This document shows, piece by piece, positions 26,793-34,615 of a stretch of DNA of 64,000 nucleotides (its first letter is position 1; the number at the start of each line of letters is the position of its first letter). Position numbers and translations under genes: made by a program. The notes under the pieces are model-generated. The model searched no databases and was not told where the DNA came from. It was given only the letters and a program-made list of their open reading frames with translations. Source of the stretch: Thermotoga sp. (GTDB taxonomy: Bacteria; Thermotogota; Thermotogae; Mesoaciditogales; Mesoaciditogaceae); contig DYLQ01000006.1 in assembly GCA_020722015.1 (NCBI GenBank), forward strand, positions 1 through 64,000, given 5' to 3'.

Positions 26793-26844
26793 ATTATATA
26801 ACATTATTTCCAAAAAGATCAAGCGCTTCGTATTCAATACGAAG
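26793..26844 (-). promoter_or_regulatory. Promoter with adjoining palindrome, cobalamin/opine operon
   Basis: On the minus strand TTGATC and TATAAT are separated by 18 bp and lie just upstream of the ATP-grasp gene. Directly upstream of the -35 is a perfect palindrome CTTCGTATT-C-AATACGAAG (26826-26844). The position fits an activator or repressor site. It could also be the terminator hairpin of the small ORF upstream. Confidence 0.65.
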
Positions 26845-26887
26845 TCCTACTGTGATCGTATTATTTTTCTGTTCGACATGACAATTG

Positions 26888-27022
26888 TCATTCTTTTTGT
26901 ATTGCCTGGAACGTGTGAATTCTATTTCCATCTTCTGACAATACTTTGCAAAGTGTGCAATTATAACCTTTACCCAATTCTCTTATTAGCTCTTTTCTTA
27001 CTGCCATATTGAATTTTTTCAT
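26888..27022 (-). CDS. Small 44-aa ORF of unknown function
   Basis: This ORF is too short for the track. It starts MKKFNMAVRKELIRELGKGYNC and has two cysteines as CTLC. GGAGG lies at a good distance before the ATG. It could be a short regulatory protein or a relic of a longer gene. The start codon lies in the 3' arm of a 12-bp inverted repeat. The palindrome at 26826-26844 lies between it and the operon downstream. Confidence 0.4.
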   Translation of the reverse strand: MKKFNMAVRKELIRELGKGYNCTLCKVLSEDGNRIHTFQAIQKE

Positions 27023-27065
27023 CTTCTTAGACCTCCATTTAATCGTTAATTCAGTCTAAGAAGAT
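27021..27065 (-). promoter_or_regulatory. 12-bp inverted repeat covering a start codon
   Basis: ATCTTCTTAGAC and GTCTAAGAAGAT are perfect complements separated by 21 nt. On the minus-strand message the ribosome site lies at the loop edge and the ATG of the small ORF begins inside the 3' arm, so the folded RNA should block initiation. Confidence 0.6.
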
Positions 27066-27104
27066 TTTATTTCATGTACATTTATTTTGATTCAATTCGA
27101 CATG

Positions 27105-27134
27105 TTGACAAAAGAGTCATCATTGTAGTAAAAT
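27105..27134 (+). promoter_or_regulatory. Promoter of tRNA-Asn
   Basis: TTGACA and TAAAAT with an 18-bp spacer lie 13 bases before the tRNA. Confidence 0.7.
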
Positions 27135-27146
27135 CTTTTTGTACCT

Positions 27147-27222
27147 TCCACCATAGCTCAATCGGTAGAGCATCCGGCTGTTAACCGGAGGGTTGTAGGT
27201 TCGAGTCCTACTGGTGGAGCCA
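27147..27222 (+). tRNA. tRNA-Asn (anticodon GTT)
   Basis: The acceptor TCCACCA pairs with TGGTGGA. The anticodon arm CCGGCTGTTAACCGG shows GTT, and the T-loop GGTTCGAGTCC and an encoded CCA are present. Confidence 0.95.
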
Positions 27223-27232
27223 AGGAAATTTC

Positions 27233-27262
27233 AAAAAGTCCTGTTTAAGCAGGACTTTTTTT
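27233..27262 (+). terminator. Rho-independent terminator after tRNA-Asn
   Basis: AAAAAGTCCTG-TTTAAG-CAGGACTTTTTTT. Confidence 0.92.
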
Positions 27263-27281
27263 GATAGCAAGGGTGATCTGA

Positions 27282-29231
27282 TTGAAAACAATAGGCATTG
27301 TTTCGATGAAAAATGAATTAGCAGAATTGTTAGAACGCGAGCTGAGTTTTTTTCTCAAAGACAAGGCCAATTTTGTGCGTTATATTGTCAAAAATGAAAA
27401 GGTCTTTATAGACGAAGCAGATGTGATCCTTTTGTCCGGAGAATTTGTGGCGAAATACGTTGTCATGCCACAGAAAGAAAAGATTCCCATTCTAAGTCCG
27501 CGGCGTACTCTGACCATGGATGGATGGGAAAAATTGAAATCTCTTAGAGGCGATCTTCCAATGTTGTTGGTCAACGATTCAAAAGAATCTGCGGAAGAAG
27601 TCGTATTGCTCACAGAGGAATTAGGGCTTGACCTCGATTTACATATTTACTATCCAGGTTGTGAATCATTTCCGCATCTTGAAACTGCTATAACTCCAGG
27701 AGAGGCAAGATACGTGCCGAAATTCGTCAAAAATGTAATCGACATTCATGATCGCATTTTCGATCCTTCCGTTATACTCGAATTGCTTTTCAGACTCAAT
27801 TTGTTCGAATGGGAAGATCTTCATAAAATCATTGAATATTCCAAAACCGTTAAATCCGCTCAGCCGGGGTTGCAAAAATTTTTGCTGGATATGGCAACCG
27901 TAAGGCTTGATCTGGAAACCGTACTTTCCATGACAGAACAGGCTGTAATTGCTTATTCCAAAGAAGATGGCAAAATCCTGGTTTTTAATTATTTGGCCGA
28001 AAAATATCTGAATAAAATCGGTATCGGAGAAGAAATACGTCCAGTCTTCCAAAAAATGGGGCTTAAGCACGTAAACAGAGAACTTTACAACGAAATAGTT
28101 GAGATAGATGGTTCTGAGATGATTGTAAATTTGAAAGAAGTGCCGGGCGGTACGGTGATGATTTCTTTTTATCCCGTAGATCTTTACAGAGACGTTGAAA
28201 GAAAGCATGCGTTTAAGATCAAAAGAGCGGGAATGGTTGCAAAAATGGACTTTAACGCCATAGTTGGCGGCGATAAGATTCAAGACGTCGTTAAACTTGC
28301 GAAGAAGATGGCCATTTCAGATATGCCGATCTTACTTGAAGGAGAAAGCGGCACAGGTAAAGAAGTTTTTGCGCAGGCAATTCATAATTATTCAAAAAGA
28401 TCGGATGGCCCTTTTGTACCGATTAACTGTGCCGCTTTATCGGAAGAACTACTTGAAAGCGAATTGTTCGGTTACGAAGAAGGCGCTTTTACAGGGGCGA
28501 AAAAAGGCGGGAAATCTGGTTTACTCGAAATAGCAAATAACGGAACGATATTTTTGGATGAAATATCTGAAATACCGTTTGAATTGCAGTCAAAGTTGTT
28601 GAGAGTTTTGCAAGAGAAAGAAATCATAAAAGTAGGCGGTACGAATATCATACCTGTAAATGTCCGAATCATATCGGCGACAAACGTGAATTTGTTTGAA
28701 ATGATGGAAATCGGGAAATTCAGAATGGATTTGTTTTACAGAATATCTACCTTTCAATTGCATATTCCCCCTTTAAGAGAAAGAATCGACGATTTGGATG
28801 TGCTTTTAAGATATTTCGCGTCTAAAAAAGGGTACAGCATTCATTTCGATCCGAATCTTGTCTTTTTGCTTAAAAAACATTCATGGCCAGGCAACGTAAG
28901 AGAAGTTGAAAATTTCGTCGATTATACTGGAAACCTTTTTTCGGGCATGATAGGTATAAGTGAAATGCCACCGTATTTATCTAAAAAAGTATTTGAAGAA
29001 AAAGATGTTTTAAATCATTCAGAAATAGAAGTGCTTCAATTTCTGCAGAAAAATAAAAATTCCGGCAGAGACAAGATAGCAAAAATGTGTCATATGAAAG
29101 AGAATGAAGTAAGGAAAATTCTGTCGCATCTCAAGGCATTGGGATACATATCTGTGAGTGTTGGCAGAATAGGTGCGAATGTTTCAAAATTGGGTTACCA
29201 ATTTTTAAGCAACATAGATAAGAATAGTTAA
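27282..29231 (+). CDS. Sigma-54-dependent transcriptional activator
   Basis: This 649-aa activator has an unusual N-terminal sensor (about 1-200) that I cannot place with certainty, and a PAS-like segment at about 200-310. The AAA+ domain has GESGTGKE (Walker A), ESELFGYEEGAFTGAKKGG with the sigma-54-contacting GAFTGA loop, and TIFLDEI (Walker B). The C-terminus is not a Fis-type helix but a winged-helix-like domain (SGRDKIAKMCHMKENEVRKILSHLKALGYI). It starts at a TTG after AGGGTGAT. Directly downstream is a perfect -24/-12 promoter for a peptide-degradation operon, which it most likely controls. Confidence 0.9.
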   Translation: MKTIGIVSMKNELAELLERELSFFLKDKANFVRYIVKNEKVFIDEADVILLSGEFVAKYVVMPQKEKIPILSPRRTLTMDGWEKLKSLRGDLPMLLVNDSKESAEEVVLLTEELGLDLDLHIYYPGCESFPHLETAITPGEARYVPKFVKNVIDIHDRIFDPSVILELLFRLNLFEWEDLHKIIEYSKTVKSAQPGLQKFLLDMATVRLDLETVLSMTEQAVIAYSKEDGKILVFNYLAEKYLNKIGIGEEIRPVFQKMGLKHVNRELYNEIVEIDGSEMIVNLKEVPGGTVMISFYPVDLYRDVERKHAFKIKRAGMVAKMDFNAIVGGDKIQDVVKLAKKMAISDMPILLEGESGTGKEVFAQAIHNYSKRSDGPFVPINCAALSEELLESELFGYEEGAFTGAKKGGKSGLLEIANNGTIFLDEISEIPFELQSKLLRVLQEKEIIKVGGTNIIPVNVRIISATNVNLFEMMEIGKFRMDLFYRISTFQLHIPPLRERIDDLDVLLRYFASKKGYSIHFDPNLVFLLKKHSWPGNVREVENFVDYTGNLFSGMIGISEMPPYLSKKVFEEKDVLNHSEIEVLQFLQKNKNSGRDKIAKMCHMKENEVRKILSHLKALGYISVSVGRIGANVSKLGYQFLSNIDKNS

Positions 29232-29301
29232 CGTTCAGCTCTTTCACACAGATCCAGTTTATCTACCTATTTCGTAATTCAAATTCAATTTTAAATTCGA
29301 T

Positions 29302-29342
29302 TTTCATTTAAAATGCAATGATTTTTACCGTTTCAAATGAAA
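29302..29342 (+). promoter_or_regulatory. Possible upstream activator sites
   Basis: TTTCATTT (29302-29309) and AAATGAAA (29335-29342) form an inverted pair, and CATTTAAAATG (29305-29315) is itself palindromic. They lie immediately upstream of the -24 element, and sigma-54 activators usually bind farther up, so this is tentative. Confidence 0.3.
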
Positions 29343-29350
29343 TGATAATC

Positions 29351-29366
29351 TGGCACATTCATTGCT
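29351..29366 (+). promoter_or_regulatory. Sigma-54 (-24/-12) promoter of the iadA operon
   Basis: TGGCAC-N5-TTGCT matches the sigma-54 consensus TGGCAC-N5-TTGCW at every fixed position. It lies 24 bases before the iadA start codon and 120 bases after the activator gene. Confidence 0.88.
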
Positions 29367-29390
29367 TACTTTGTAAGTGAGGTGATGATC

Positions 29391-30512
29391 ATGATATCAA
29401 TTAAAGAAGTTGAATTATACGATCCCGCTTACAAAGGCAAAATGGATATTTTGATCGCCAATGGATATATTGAAGAAATATCTCAAAGGGGGAAATTCGA
29501 TTTCGCCCAAGAGATTAAATTGAAAAATGTGATAGCGATTCCTGGATTCATAGACGGTCATGTTCACGTGATCGGCGGCGGAGGAGAAGGGGGATTTACG
29601 TCAAGAATCAATGAGATTCAAACTTCAAAACTTTTGAATTGTGGCATTACCTCGGTAATTGGATTACTTGGGACCGATTCAATGACAAAACCTTTAATCT
29701 CTCTTTTTGCAAAAACGAAGGCATTGCAAGCAGAAGGCATGAACGCTTACATGATGACCGGATCTTATCAATATCCGGTTCAAACGATAACAGATTCTAT
29801 TGAGAGAGATATAATATTGATCGATCCGATCATAGGAGTCGGAGAACTTGCGATCTCGGATCACAGATCAAGCTCTATAACCGTTGATGAACTCAGAAAG
29901 GTCGCCCAAAAATGCCGTGTTGCTTCGATGATTTCATCAAAGTCCGGAAAGATCATCGTGCATGTCGGAAGTTCGAAAAAAATGTTATCACCTTTGATGG
30001 AAGCAGTTTCAGATGACGAAATAAAAATAGAATCTTTTCTTCCGACGCATGTCAACAGAAACAAAGATCTTTTACGTAATGCTTTGGAATGGATCAAGAT
30101 GGGCGGTTTTGTCGACATCACAGCTGAAGACACCTCGAAAGAAGCCATTAGCGTTGAGGAATCGATCGATTATCTTACCTCAAATGGGGCCGAATTGGAT
30201 CATATCCTTGTAAGCAGCGATTCTCAGGGAAGCATTCCGACCTTTGACAAAGACGGTAATTTTGTCTCAATGAAAGTTTCTGATTGCGCTGTCATGTTCA
30301 AAGCTTTCAGGGCATGTGTGAGAAAGGGAATGAAGATTGAGAATGCCTTAAAGCCTTTCACGGTAAACGTTTCTCGGTTCTTCAAACTCGACAACGCAGG
30401 AACGATCGAAAAATCCAAACGCGCAGACATGATCTTTGTCGATAGGGATACATTTGAAATCGATTCGATTATGATTAAGGGTAGTTTTTTGAATAAATCT
30501 TCAAAATTTTAA
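29391..30512 (+). CDS. iadA: Isoaspartyl (beta-aspartyl) dipeptidase
   Basis: IadA hydrolyses beta-aspartyl dipeptides that come from damaged proteins or cell-wall-like peptides. It is an amidohydrolase. This 373-aa protein has PGFIDGHVHVIGGGGEGG with metal ligands His57 and His59, IIVHVGSSKKML, FLPTHVNRNKDLL and ILVSSDSQGS. The bridging-ligand segment reads GVGELAISDHRS, with Glu where I recall a carbamylated lysine in the E. coli enzyme. The ATG at 29391 has GAGGTG six bases upstream; the track start at 29382 falls in that site. It is the first gene behind the sigma-54 promoter. Confidence 0.88.
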   Translation: MISIKEVELYDPAYKGKMDILIANGYIEEISQRGKFDFAQEIKLKNVIAIPGFIDGHVHVIGGGGEGGFTSRINEIQTSKLLNCGITSVIGLLGTDSMTKPLISLFAKTKALQAEGMNAYMMTGSYQYPVQTITDSIERDIILIDPIIGVGELAISDHRSSSITVDELRKVAQKCRVASMISSKSGKIIVHVGSSKKMLSPLMEAVSDDEIKIESFLPTHVNRNKDLLRNALEWIKMGGFVDITAEDTSKEAISVEESIDYLTSNGAELDHILVSSDSQGSIPTFDKDGNFVSMKVSDCAVMFKAFRACVRKGMKIENALKPFTVNVSRFFKLDNAGTIEKSKRADMIFVDRDTFEIDSIMIKGSFLNKSSKF

Positions 30513-30530
30513 AAACAAGGGGGTTAGTCT

Positions 30531-32414
30531 ATGAAGAAAGTTTTTGTGATTTTTTTGGCTGTATTGTTTAGCATCGGTATCGTTGCAATAAGTCAAGGCG
30601 TCGTCAATCCTGATACCTTTGTCTACGAACAACCGGGACCTTTTTGGAGTTTGGATCCTGCTTTTGAGTACGATTTCACCTCAAGTGAGGTGGTAATGCA
30701 ACTTTACGATCAGTTGATTCAATATGACGGAACGTCAACTGTAAATCTTTCTCCTATGTTGTCAACAAATGTTCCTTCTCTCAAAGATGGCACTATATTG
30801 GATAACGGAACAACTTATGTTTTCCACATAAGACCTGACGTACTCTTTCACAACGGAGACAAACTGACTCCTCAGGATGTCGTATATTCACTTGAAAGAA
30901 CGATAATACTCGATGTTGTGAGTGGCCCTGCGTGGTTACTTACTGGACCTTTGTTTCCACAAATCGATGGTCAGTACGTAACATCGATAGTTCAAGTCGT
31001 GGCACAGCAACTTGGACTACAAAATCCTTTAAGTTACACGAGTTTTGATTCTCTCGGCATTTTTGCGACCGGAACCAATCGATTGCTGAATGATAAATAC
31101 AAGCAAGCACTCATAAATGCATTTAACATTCTCAACAAAGATTTCGAGGTGAAGGGTAACGATCTGATAATTCATCTGCCGCAGCCATATGCACCATTTC
31201 TTTATATACTCGCAGGTCCTGTTTCTAACTGGGCCGCTGTTTTGGATCAAAAATGGTGTGCTGAACATAACGCATGGGACGGAGCTGCCGATGATTGGTG
31301 GCAATATCATAATCCTACCGTTGGTGACGATCCTCTCTACGATATAGAAAATGGAACCGGCCCTTACATGATAAAGTACATAACACCCGGGCAAGAAGTA
31401 TTTTTCCAAAGATTTGACAATTATTGGGCCGGACCGGCAAAGATAAAATATGCCGTTATAAAATACGTAAATGAATTCACAACGAGTTTACTCGATTTGC
31501 AACGTGGGCAGGCAGACGCGATACGAGTTCCGGTCCAAAACCTTTCTCAGGTTCAAAATAATCCTGATATAACCGTTCTAACAGGTTTCCCGATGTTGCT
31601 TGTTGATTTGATGCCTTTCCAGTGGAATATAACCACTCCGAATAAATTCATAGGTTCAGGTAAACTCGACGGGAACGGCATACCGCCCGATTTTTTCTCT
31701 AATTTAGATGTTAGAAAAGCTTTTGAATATCTTTTCCCGTATCAACAGTACATAGAACAGGTATGGAACGGTCAAGCCTTACAGCCTAACAGTGCCATAA
31801 TAAAAGGTCTTCTCGGATACGATCCCAATTTACCGAAATATCATCAGGATCTTGCGAAAGCGACTGAATATTTCAAAAAAGCATATGATGGGAAATTGTG
31901 GGATGTTGGTTTTAAATTCACCGTAATTTACGGGGCCGGTAACGCAACAAGGCAACTTGCACTTCAAACTTTGAGTACATATGCAAGACAGATCAACCCG
32001 AAATTCCAGATAAGCGCTATCGGAGAGATAAATTCTTCTTTCAGCGCAGATTTAATTGCGGGCAAACTTCCGATAACGTCTGTTTCGTGGGGAGCAGATT
32101 ACCCGGATCCTTACGATTTTGCATTCGCATGTTATTCGTCTAACGGATTTTACGCTTCGTTTTTGGGACAAAATTTCGTGAATTTTGCCAAACAAAATCT
32201 TGACTCTCTTGTCGATAAACTCGTCACTACTTTGAATCCAAATGAAAGAGCCAAAATAGCACAGGAACTTTCAAAGTTGGATTACGAAAATGCGCTTTAC
32301 ATCTGGCCGGATCAGCCGGAAGCTTATTGGGTTGCGCGTAGCTGGGTAAAGGGTTGGTACTACAACGCAGAGATTGCCCAATTTGGTCCTTACTTCTACA
32401 TGCTTTCAAAATGA
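30531..32414 (+). CDS. Family 5 solute-binding protein (peptide type)
   Basis: This 627-aa secreted protein has a signal peptide (VFVIFLAVLFSIGIVAIS) and the SBP_bac_5 pattern: LDPAFEYDFTSSEVVMQLYDQLIQYDG, DVLFHNGDKLTPQDVVYSLERTI and NGTGPYMIKYITPGQEVFFQRFDNYWAG. It lies between two peptidase genes under sigma-54 control, so it probably binds peptides. No permease or ATPase genes follow. The ribosome site is AAGGGGG. Confidence 0.88.
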   Translation: MKKVFVIFLAVLFSIGIVAISQGVVNPDTFVYEQPGPFWSLDPAFEYDFTSSEVVMQLYDQLIQYDGTSTVNLSPMLSTNVPSLKDGTILDNGTTYVFHIRPDVLFHNGDKLTPQDVVYSLERTIILDVVSGPAWLLTGPLFPQIDGQYVTSIVQVVAQQLGLQNPLSYTSFDSLGIFATGTNRLLNDKYKQALINAFNILNKDFEVKGNDLIIHLPQPYAPFLYILAGPVSNWAAVLDQKWCAEHNAWDGAADDWWQYHNPTVGDDPLYDIENGTGPYMIKYITPGQEVFFQRFDNYWAGPAKIKYAVIKYVNEFTTSLLDLQRGQADAIRVPVQNLSQVQNNPDITVLTGFPMLLVDLMPFQWNITTPNKFIGSGKLDGNGIPPDFFSNLDVRKAFEYLFPYQQYIEQVWNGQALQPNSAIIKGLLGYDPNLPKYHQDLAKATEYFKKAYDGKLWDVGFKFTVIYGAGNATRQLALQTLSTYARQINPKFQISAIGEINSSFSADLIAGKLPITSVSWGADYPDPYDFAFACYSSNGFYASFLGQNFVNFAKQNLDSLVDKLVTTLNPNERAKIAQELSKLDYENALYIWPDQPEAYWVARSWVKGWYYNAEIAQFGPYFYMLSK

Positions 32415-32420
32415 ATTAAT

Positions 32421-32440
32421 GGCCCTGCTCCTGCAGGGCC
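32421..32440 (+). promoter_or_regulatory. Intergenic hairpin between binding-protein gene and dppA
   Basis: GGCCCTGC-TCCT-GCAGGGCC is followed by ATATTATACGAGGAGG, without a T-run. It may lower dppA expression relative to the binding protein or stabilise the upstream message. Confidence 0.65.
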
Positions 32441-32460
32441 ATATTATACGAGGAGGAATT

Positions 32461-33312
32461 ATGAAAATCTACATTTCAACGGATATGGAAGGCTTACCAG
32501 GAATAAATTCGTGGCATCAGGTAAGCGATAAAGATCCAAGATTTTTGAATAAATATCTTGAGGAAACTCTTCGATGGGTTGTGGACGGAATAAAAGCGTC
32601 AAATCAAAATTCCGATGTAGATCAAATACTTGTGTGTGATTCTCACGCACTCGGTGAAAATGTCTCTTACGATTTCACCGAATACGATGACAGACTCTAT
32701 CTTGTGAGAGGAGGGTTAAGAGATTATTACATGATGGCTGGACTGGATTCTTCTTTCTCTACTGTTTTTTTCGTCGGCTATCATGCCGGAGTCGGGGCAA
32801 TGCACGGAATCATGGATCACACGTATTCGTCAGCATCCGTGCATACGATGAAAATAAATGGCATTAGAATGAACGAAACTCTGATAAATGCCGCATTTGC
32901 AGGCGATCTTGGAATACCTGTCTCTTGTGTGATCGGGGATCACGCGCTTGTCGATGAATTAAAAGATGCACTTAAAGACACGGTCTTAATAGAGACCAAA
33001 ACGGGATTAAGCAGATTTGCCGCTATCATGAAGCCCAAAAATGTCGTTAAGCAGGAAGTAATCGCAGGCGTAAAGGCAGCTCTTGACAAAACGTACAAAA
33101 AATCAATTAAACCATATAAATTCGAATCGCCTTACGAACTCGAAATAGAATTCAATTCAACCGAAATGGCAGATGAATCCATGCTTATACCGGGTCTTGA
33201 AAGAATAGATGGCAGAACTGTGAAGTACAATTGCAATGCTTATCCGGTTTTGATGAAAACGATGCTTGCCGTCGTCTATACCGCAAGAGTTGGAACGGAT
33301 ATGGGAAAATAA
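32461..33312 (+). CDS. dppA: D-aminopeptidase, M55 family (DppA)
   Basis: DppA releases N-terminal D-amino acids such as D-Ala from short peptides. This 283-aa protein keeps all zinc ligands of the B. subtilis enzyme at matching positions: Asp8 and Glu10 (STDMEG), His62 (DSHALGEN), His108 (GYHAG) and Glu139 (RMNETLINA). The ATG at 32461 follows GAGGAGG; the longer ORF in the track overlaps the upstream gene. With iadA and the binding protein it forms a unit for unusual (isoaspartyl and D-amino acid) peptides. Confidence 0.93.
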   Translation: MKIYISTDMEGLPGINSWHQVSDKDPRFLNKYLEETLRWVVDGIKASNQNSDVDQILVCDSHALGENVSYDFTEYDDRLYLVRGGLRDYYMMAGLDSSFSTVFFVGYHAGVGAMHGIMDHTYSSASVHTMKINGIRMNETLINAAFAGDLGIPVSCVIGDHALVDELKDALKDTVLIETKTGLSRFAAIMKPKNVVKQEVIAGVKAALDKTYKKSIKPYKFESPYELEIEFNSTEMADESMLIPGLERIDGRTVKYNCNAYPVLMKTMLAVVYTARVGTDMGK

Positions 33313-33335
33313 AAAAGCGCCGATCGGCGCTTTTT
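33312..33335. terminator. Bidirectional terminator between dppA and spoVS
   Basis: AAAAAGCGCC-GATC-GGCGCTTTTT is symmetrical, with A and T runs, and lies between the converging genes. Confidence 0.93.
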
Positions 33336-33337
33336 GA

Positions 33338-33601
33338 TCACTTTCGTGGTTCAACGACAAACTTTATGGCTGTTCTCATCTCTCCGTCGATTTCTATATC
33401 GACAAAGGATGGAATACAAACGAGATCCGTTCCACTTGGGGCGACGTACCCTCTTGCTATTGCCACCGCTTTTACAGCCTGATTGACAGCCCCAGCCCCG
33501 ATGGATTGTATTTCAGCCTTGCCGTTTTCTCTAAGTACTCCAGCAAGTGCACCTGCTACTGCCGTTGGTTTCGATTTCGAAGAAACTTTCAGAGCTTCCA
33601 T
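33338..33601 (-). CDS. spoVS: Stage V sporulation protein S family
   Basis: This 87-aa protein is a full-length SpoVS: MEALKVSSKSKPTAVAGALAGVLRENGKAEIQSIGAGAVNQAVKAVAIARGYVAPSG. The family is an Alba-like fold, probably nucleic-acid-binding. It is common outside spore-formers, including Thermotogota. AAGGAGGC precedes the ATG at 33601; the longer track ORF is not needed. It is monocistronic with its own sigma-A promoter. Confidence 0.93.
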   Translation of the reverse strand: MEALKVSSKSKPTAVAGALAGVLRENGKAEIQSIGAGAVNQAVKAVAIARGYVAPSGTDLVCIPSFVDIEIDGEMRTAIKFVVEPRK

Positions 33602-33644
33602 AATTTCTGCCTCCTTGGCGTTTGTTAGAGAAACGATCAAGATA

Positions 33645-33673
33645 ATTATACACATTCAAAATGCTAAAGTCAA
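33645..33673 (-). promoter_or_regulatory. Promoter of spoVS
   Basis: On the minus strand TTGACT and TATAAT are separated by 17 bp. Confidence 0.8.
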
Positions 33674-33685
33674 TATATGTTAACA

Positions 33686-33715
33686 TTGATCTATTTGATC
33701 TTTTCATGGTATAAT
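33686..33715 (+). promoter_or_regulatory. Promoter of tRNA-Pro/tRNA-Leu
   Basis: TTGATC and TATAAT are separated by 18 bp, with TG one base before the -10 (extended -10). Confidence 0.75.
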
Positions 33716-33723
33716 TTTTGTGA

Positions 33724-33796
33724 CAGGGCGTAGTTCAGATGGAAGAACGCCAGGTTCGGGACTTGGAGGTCGCTGGTTCAAATCCAGTCGCCCTGA
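33724..33796 (+). tRNA. tRNA-Pro (anticodon CGG), no encoded CCA
   Basis: The acceptor CAGGGCG pairs with CGCCCTG, the D-arm is GTTC/GAAC, the anticodon loop TTCGGGA shows CGG, and the T-arm is GCTGG/CCAGT. All arms add up to a normal 73 nt. The next bases are CAGA, so CCA must be added after transcription, unlike the other tRNAs here. Confidence 0.92.
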
Positions 33797-33843
33797 CAGA
33801 GGACTTGACATGGTTTCATTTCTTTGATATCATAATGTGGATT

Positions 33844-33930
33844 GCCGAGGTGGTGGAACTGGCAGACACGCATGCTTGAGGGGCATGTGGGCATATGCTC
33901 GTGCGGGTTCAAGTCCCGCCCTCGGCACCA
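33844..33930 (+). tRNA. tRNA-Leu (anticodon GAG)
   Basis: This is a class II tRNA with a long variable arm. The acceptor GCCGAGG pairs with CCTCGGC, the anticodon arm CATGCTTGAGGGGCATG shows GAG, and CCA is encoded. Confidence 0.94.
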
Positions 33931-33935
33931 GATGA

Positions 33936-33958
33936 GAGTCGCGTTAGCGACTCATTTT
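33936..33958 (+). terminator. Rho-independent terminator after tRNA-Leu
   Basis: GAGTCGC-GTTA-GCGACTC is followed by ATTTTT. Confidence 0.9.
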
Positions 33959-33976
33959 TGTATTAAGGAGAGAAAA

Positions 33977-34606
33977 ATGGCTGAAATCATGTCTTCCAAA
34001 GATCCACAAACTCTTCAAATTGCCAGTGAGATCCTCAAAAATGGTGGCGTTATAGTCTTCCCAACGGAAACTGTTTATGGCGTTGGTGCGCTTTTGGACG
34101 ATGAAAGTGCCATAAAACGAATATATGAAATAAAGGGAAGGAATTTTGATAAGCCCTTACTCATACATATATCAAAGATGGCTTACGTTTTAGATCTTTC
34201 AAGGTACATTTCGGACAAGGTATCGGATCTCATGAAAACTTTTTGGCCAGGCCCTTTATCGATAATTTTGGAAGCATCATGCGCCGTTCCAAGATCGGCC
34301 ATTGCCTATGGTTACACGGTTGGTTTCAGAATGCCATCCAACAAATTTTTCAGAGATTTATCTGCTTTGGTCGGGCCTATAGCGGCGACAAGCGCCAATC
34401 TTTCGGGCAAAAAAGATCCTCTGGCATGTGAAGAAGCATACGATTATCTCAAAGATTCGGTAGATCTTTACGTAGATGATGGCCCGGTTGAGAGAGGATC
34501 CCCTTCTACAGTTATAGATATGACGTTAAATCCTCCGAAAATTTTGAGGGTAGGGGCAATCGGTGTTGATGAGATAGAAAAGATCATAGGCAAAGTTAAT
34601 TCATAA
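33977..34606 (+). CDS. tsaC: Threonylcarbamoyl-AMP synthase, TsaC type
   Basis: This enzyme makes threonylcarbamoyl-AMP for the t6A37 modification of tRNA. The YrdC core is complete: VFPTETVYGVGALLDDE, IYEIKGRNFDKPLLIHI, FWPGPLSIIL, VGFRMPSN, SANLSG and GSPSTVID. At 209 aa it lacks the extra C-terminal domain of Sua5. The ATG at 33977 has AAGGAGAG upstream; the track ORF begins inside tRNA-Leu. MtaB at 4.4 kb uses t6A as its substrate, so the two enzymes act in one pathway. Confidence 0.92.
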   Translation: MAEIMSSKDPQTLQIASEILKNGGVIVFPTETVYGVGALLDDESAIKRIYEIKGRNFDKPLLIHISKMAYVLDLSRYISDKVSDLMKTFWPGPLSIILEASCAVPRSAIAYGYTVGFRMPSNKFFRDLSALVGPIAATSANLSGKKDPLACEEAYDYLKDSVDLYVDDGPVERGSPSTVIDMTLNPPKILRVGAIGVDEIEKIIGKVNS

Positions 34607-34615
34607 GGAGATAAA

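Noticed and set aside
26775-27146. Possible cobalamin riboswitch before the B12 operon
   Set aside because: I found no B12-box-like sequence. The region holds a promoter, a palindrome, a small ORF and a hairpin instead.
33842-33976. N-terminal extension of tsaC in the ORF track
   Set aside because: It reads through tRNA-Leu and its terminator. A good ribosome site precedes the ATG at 33977.
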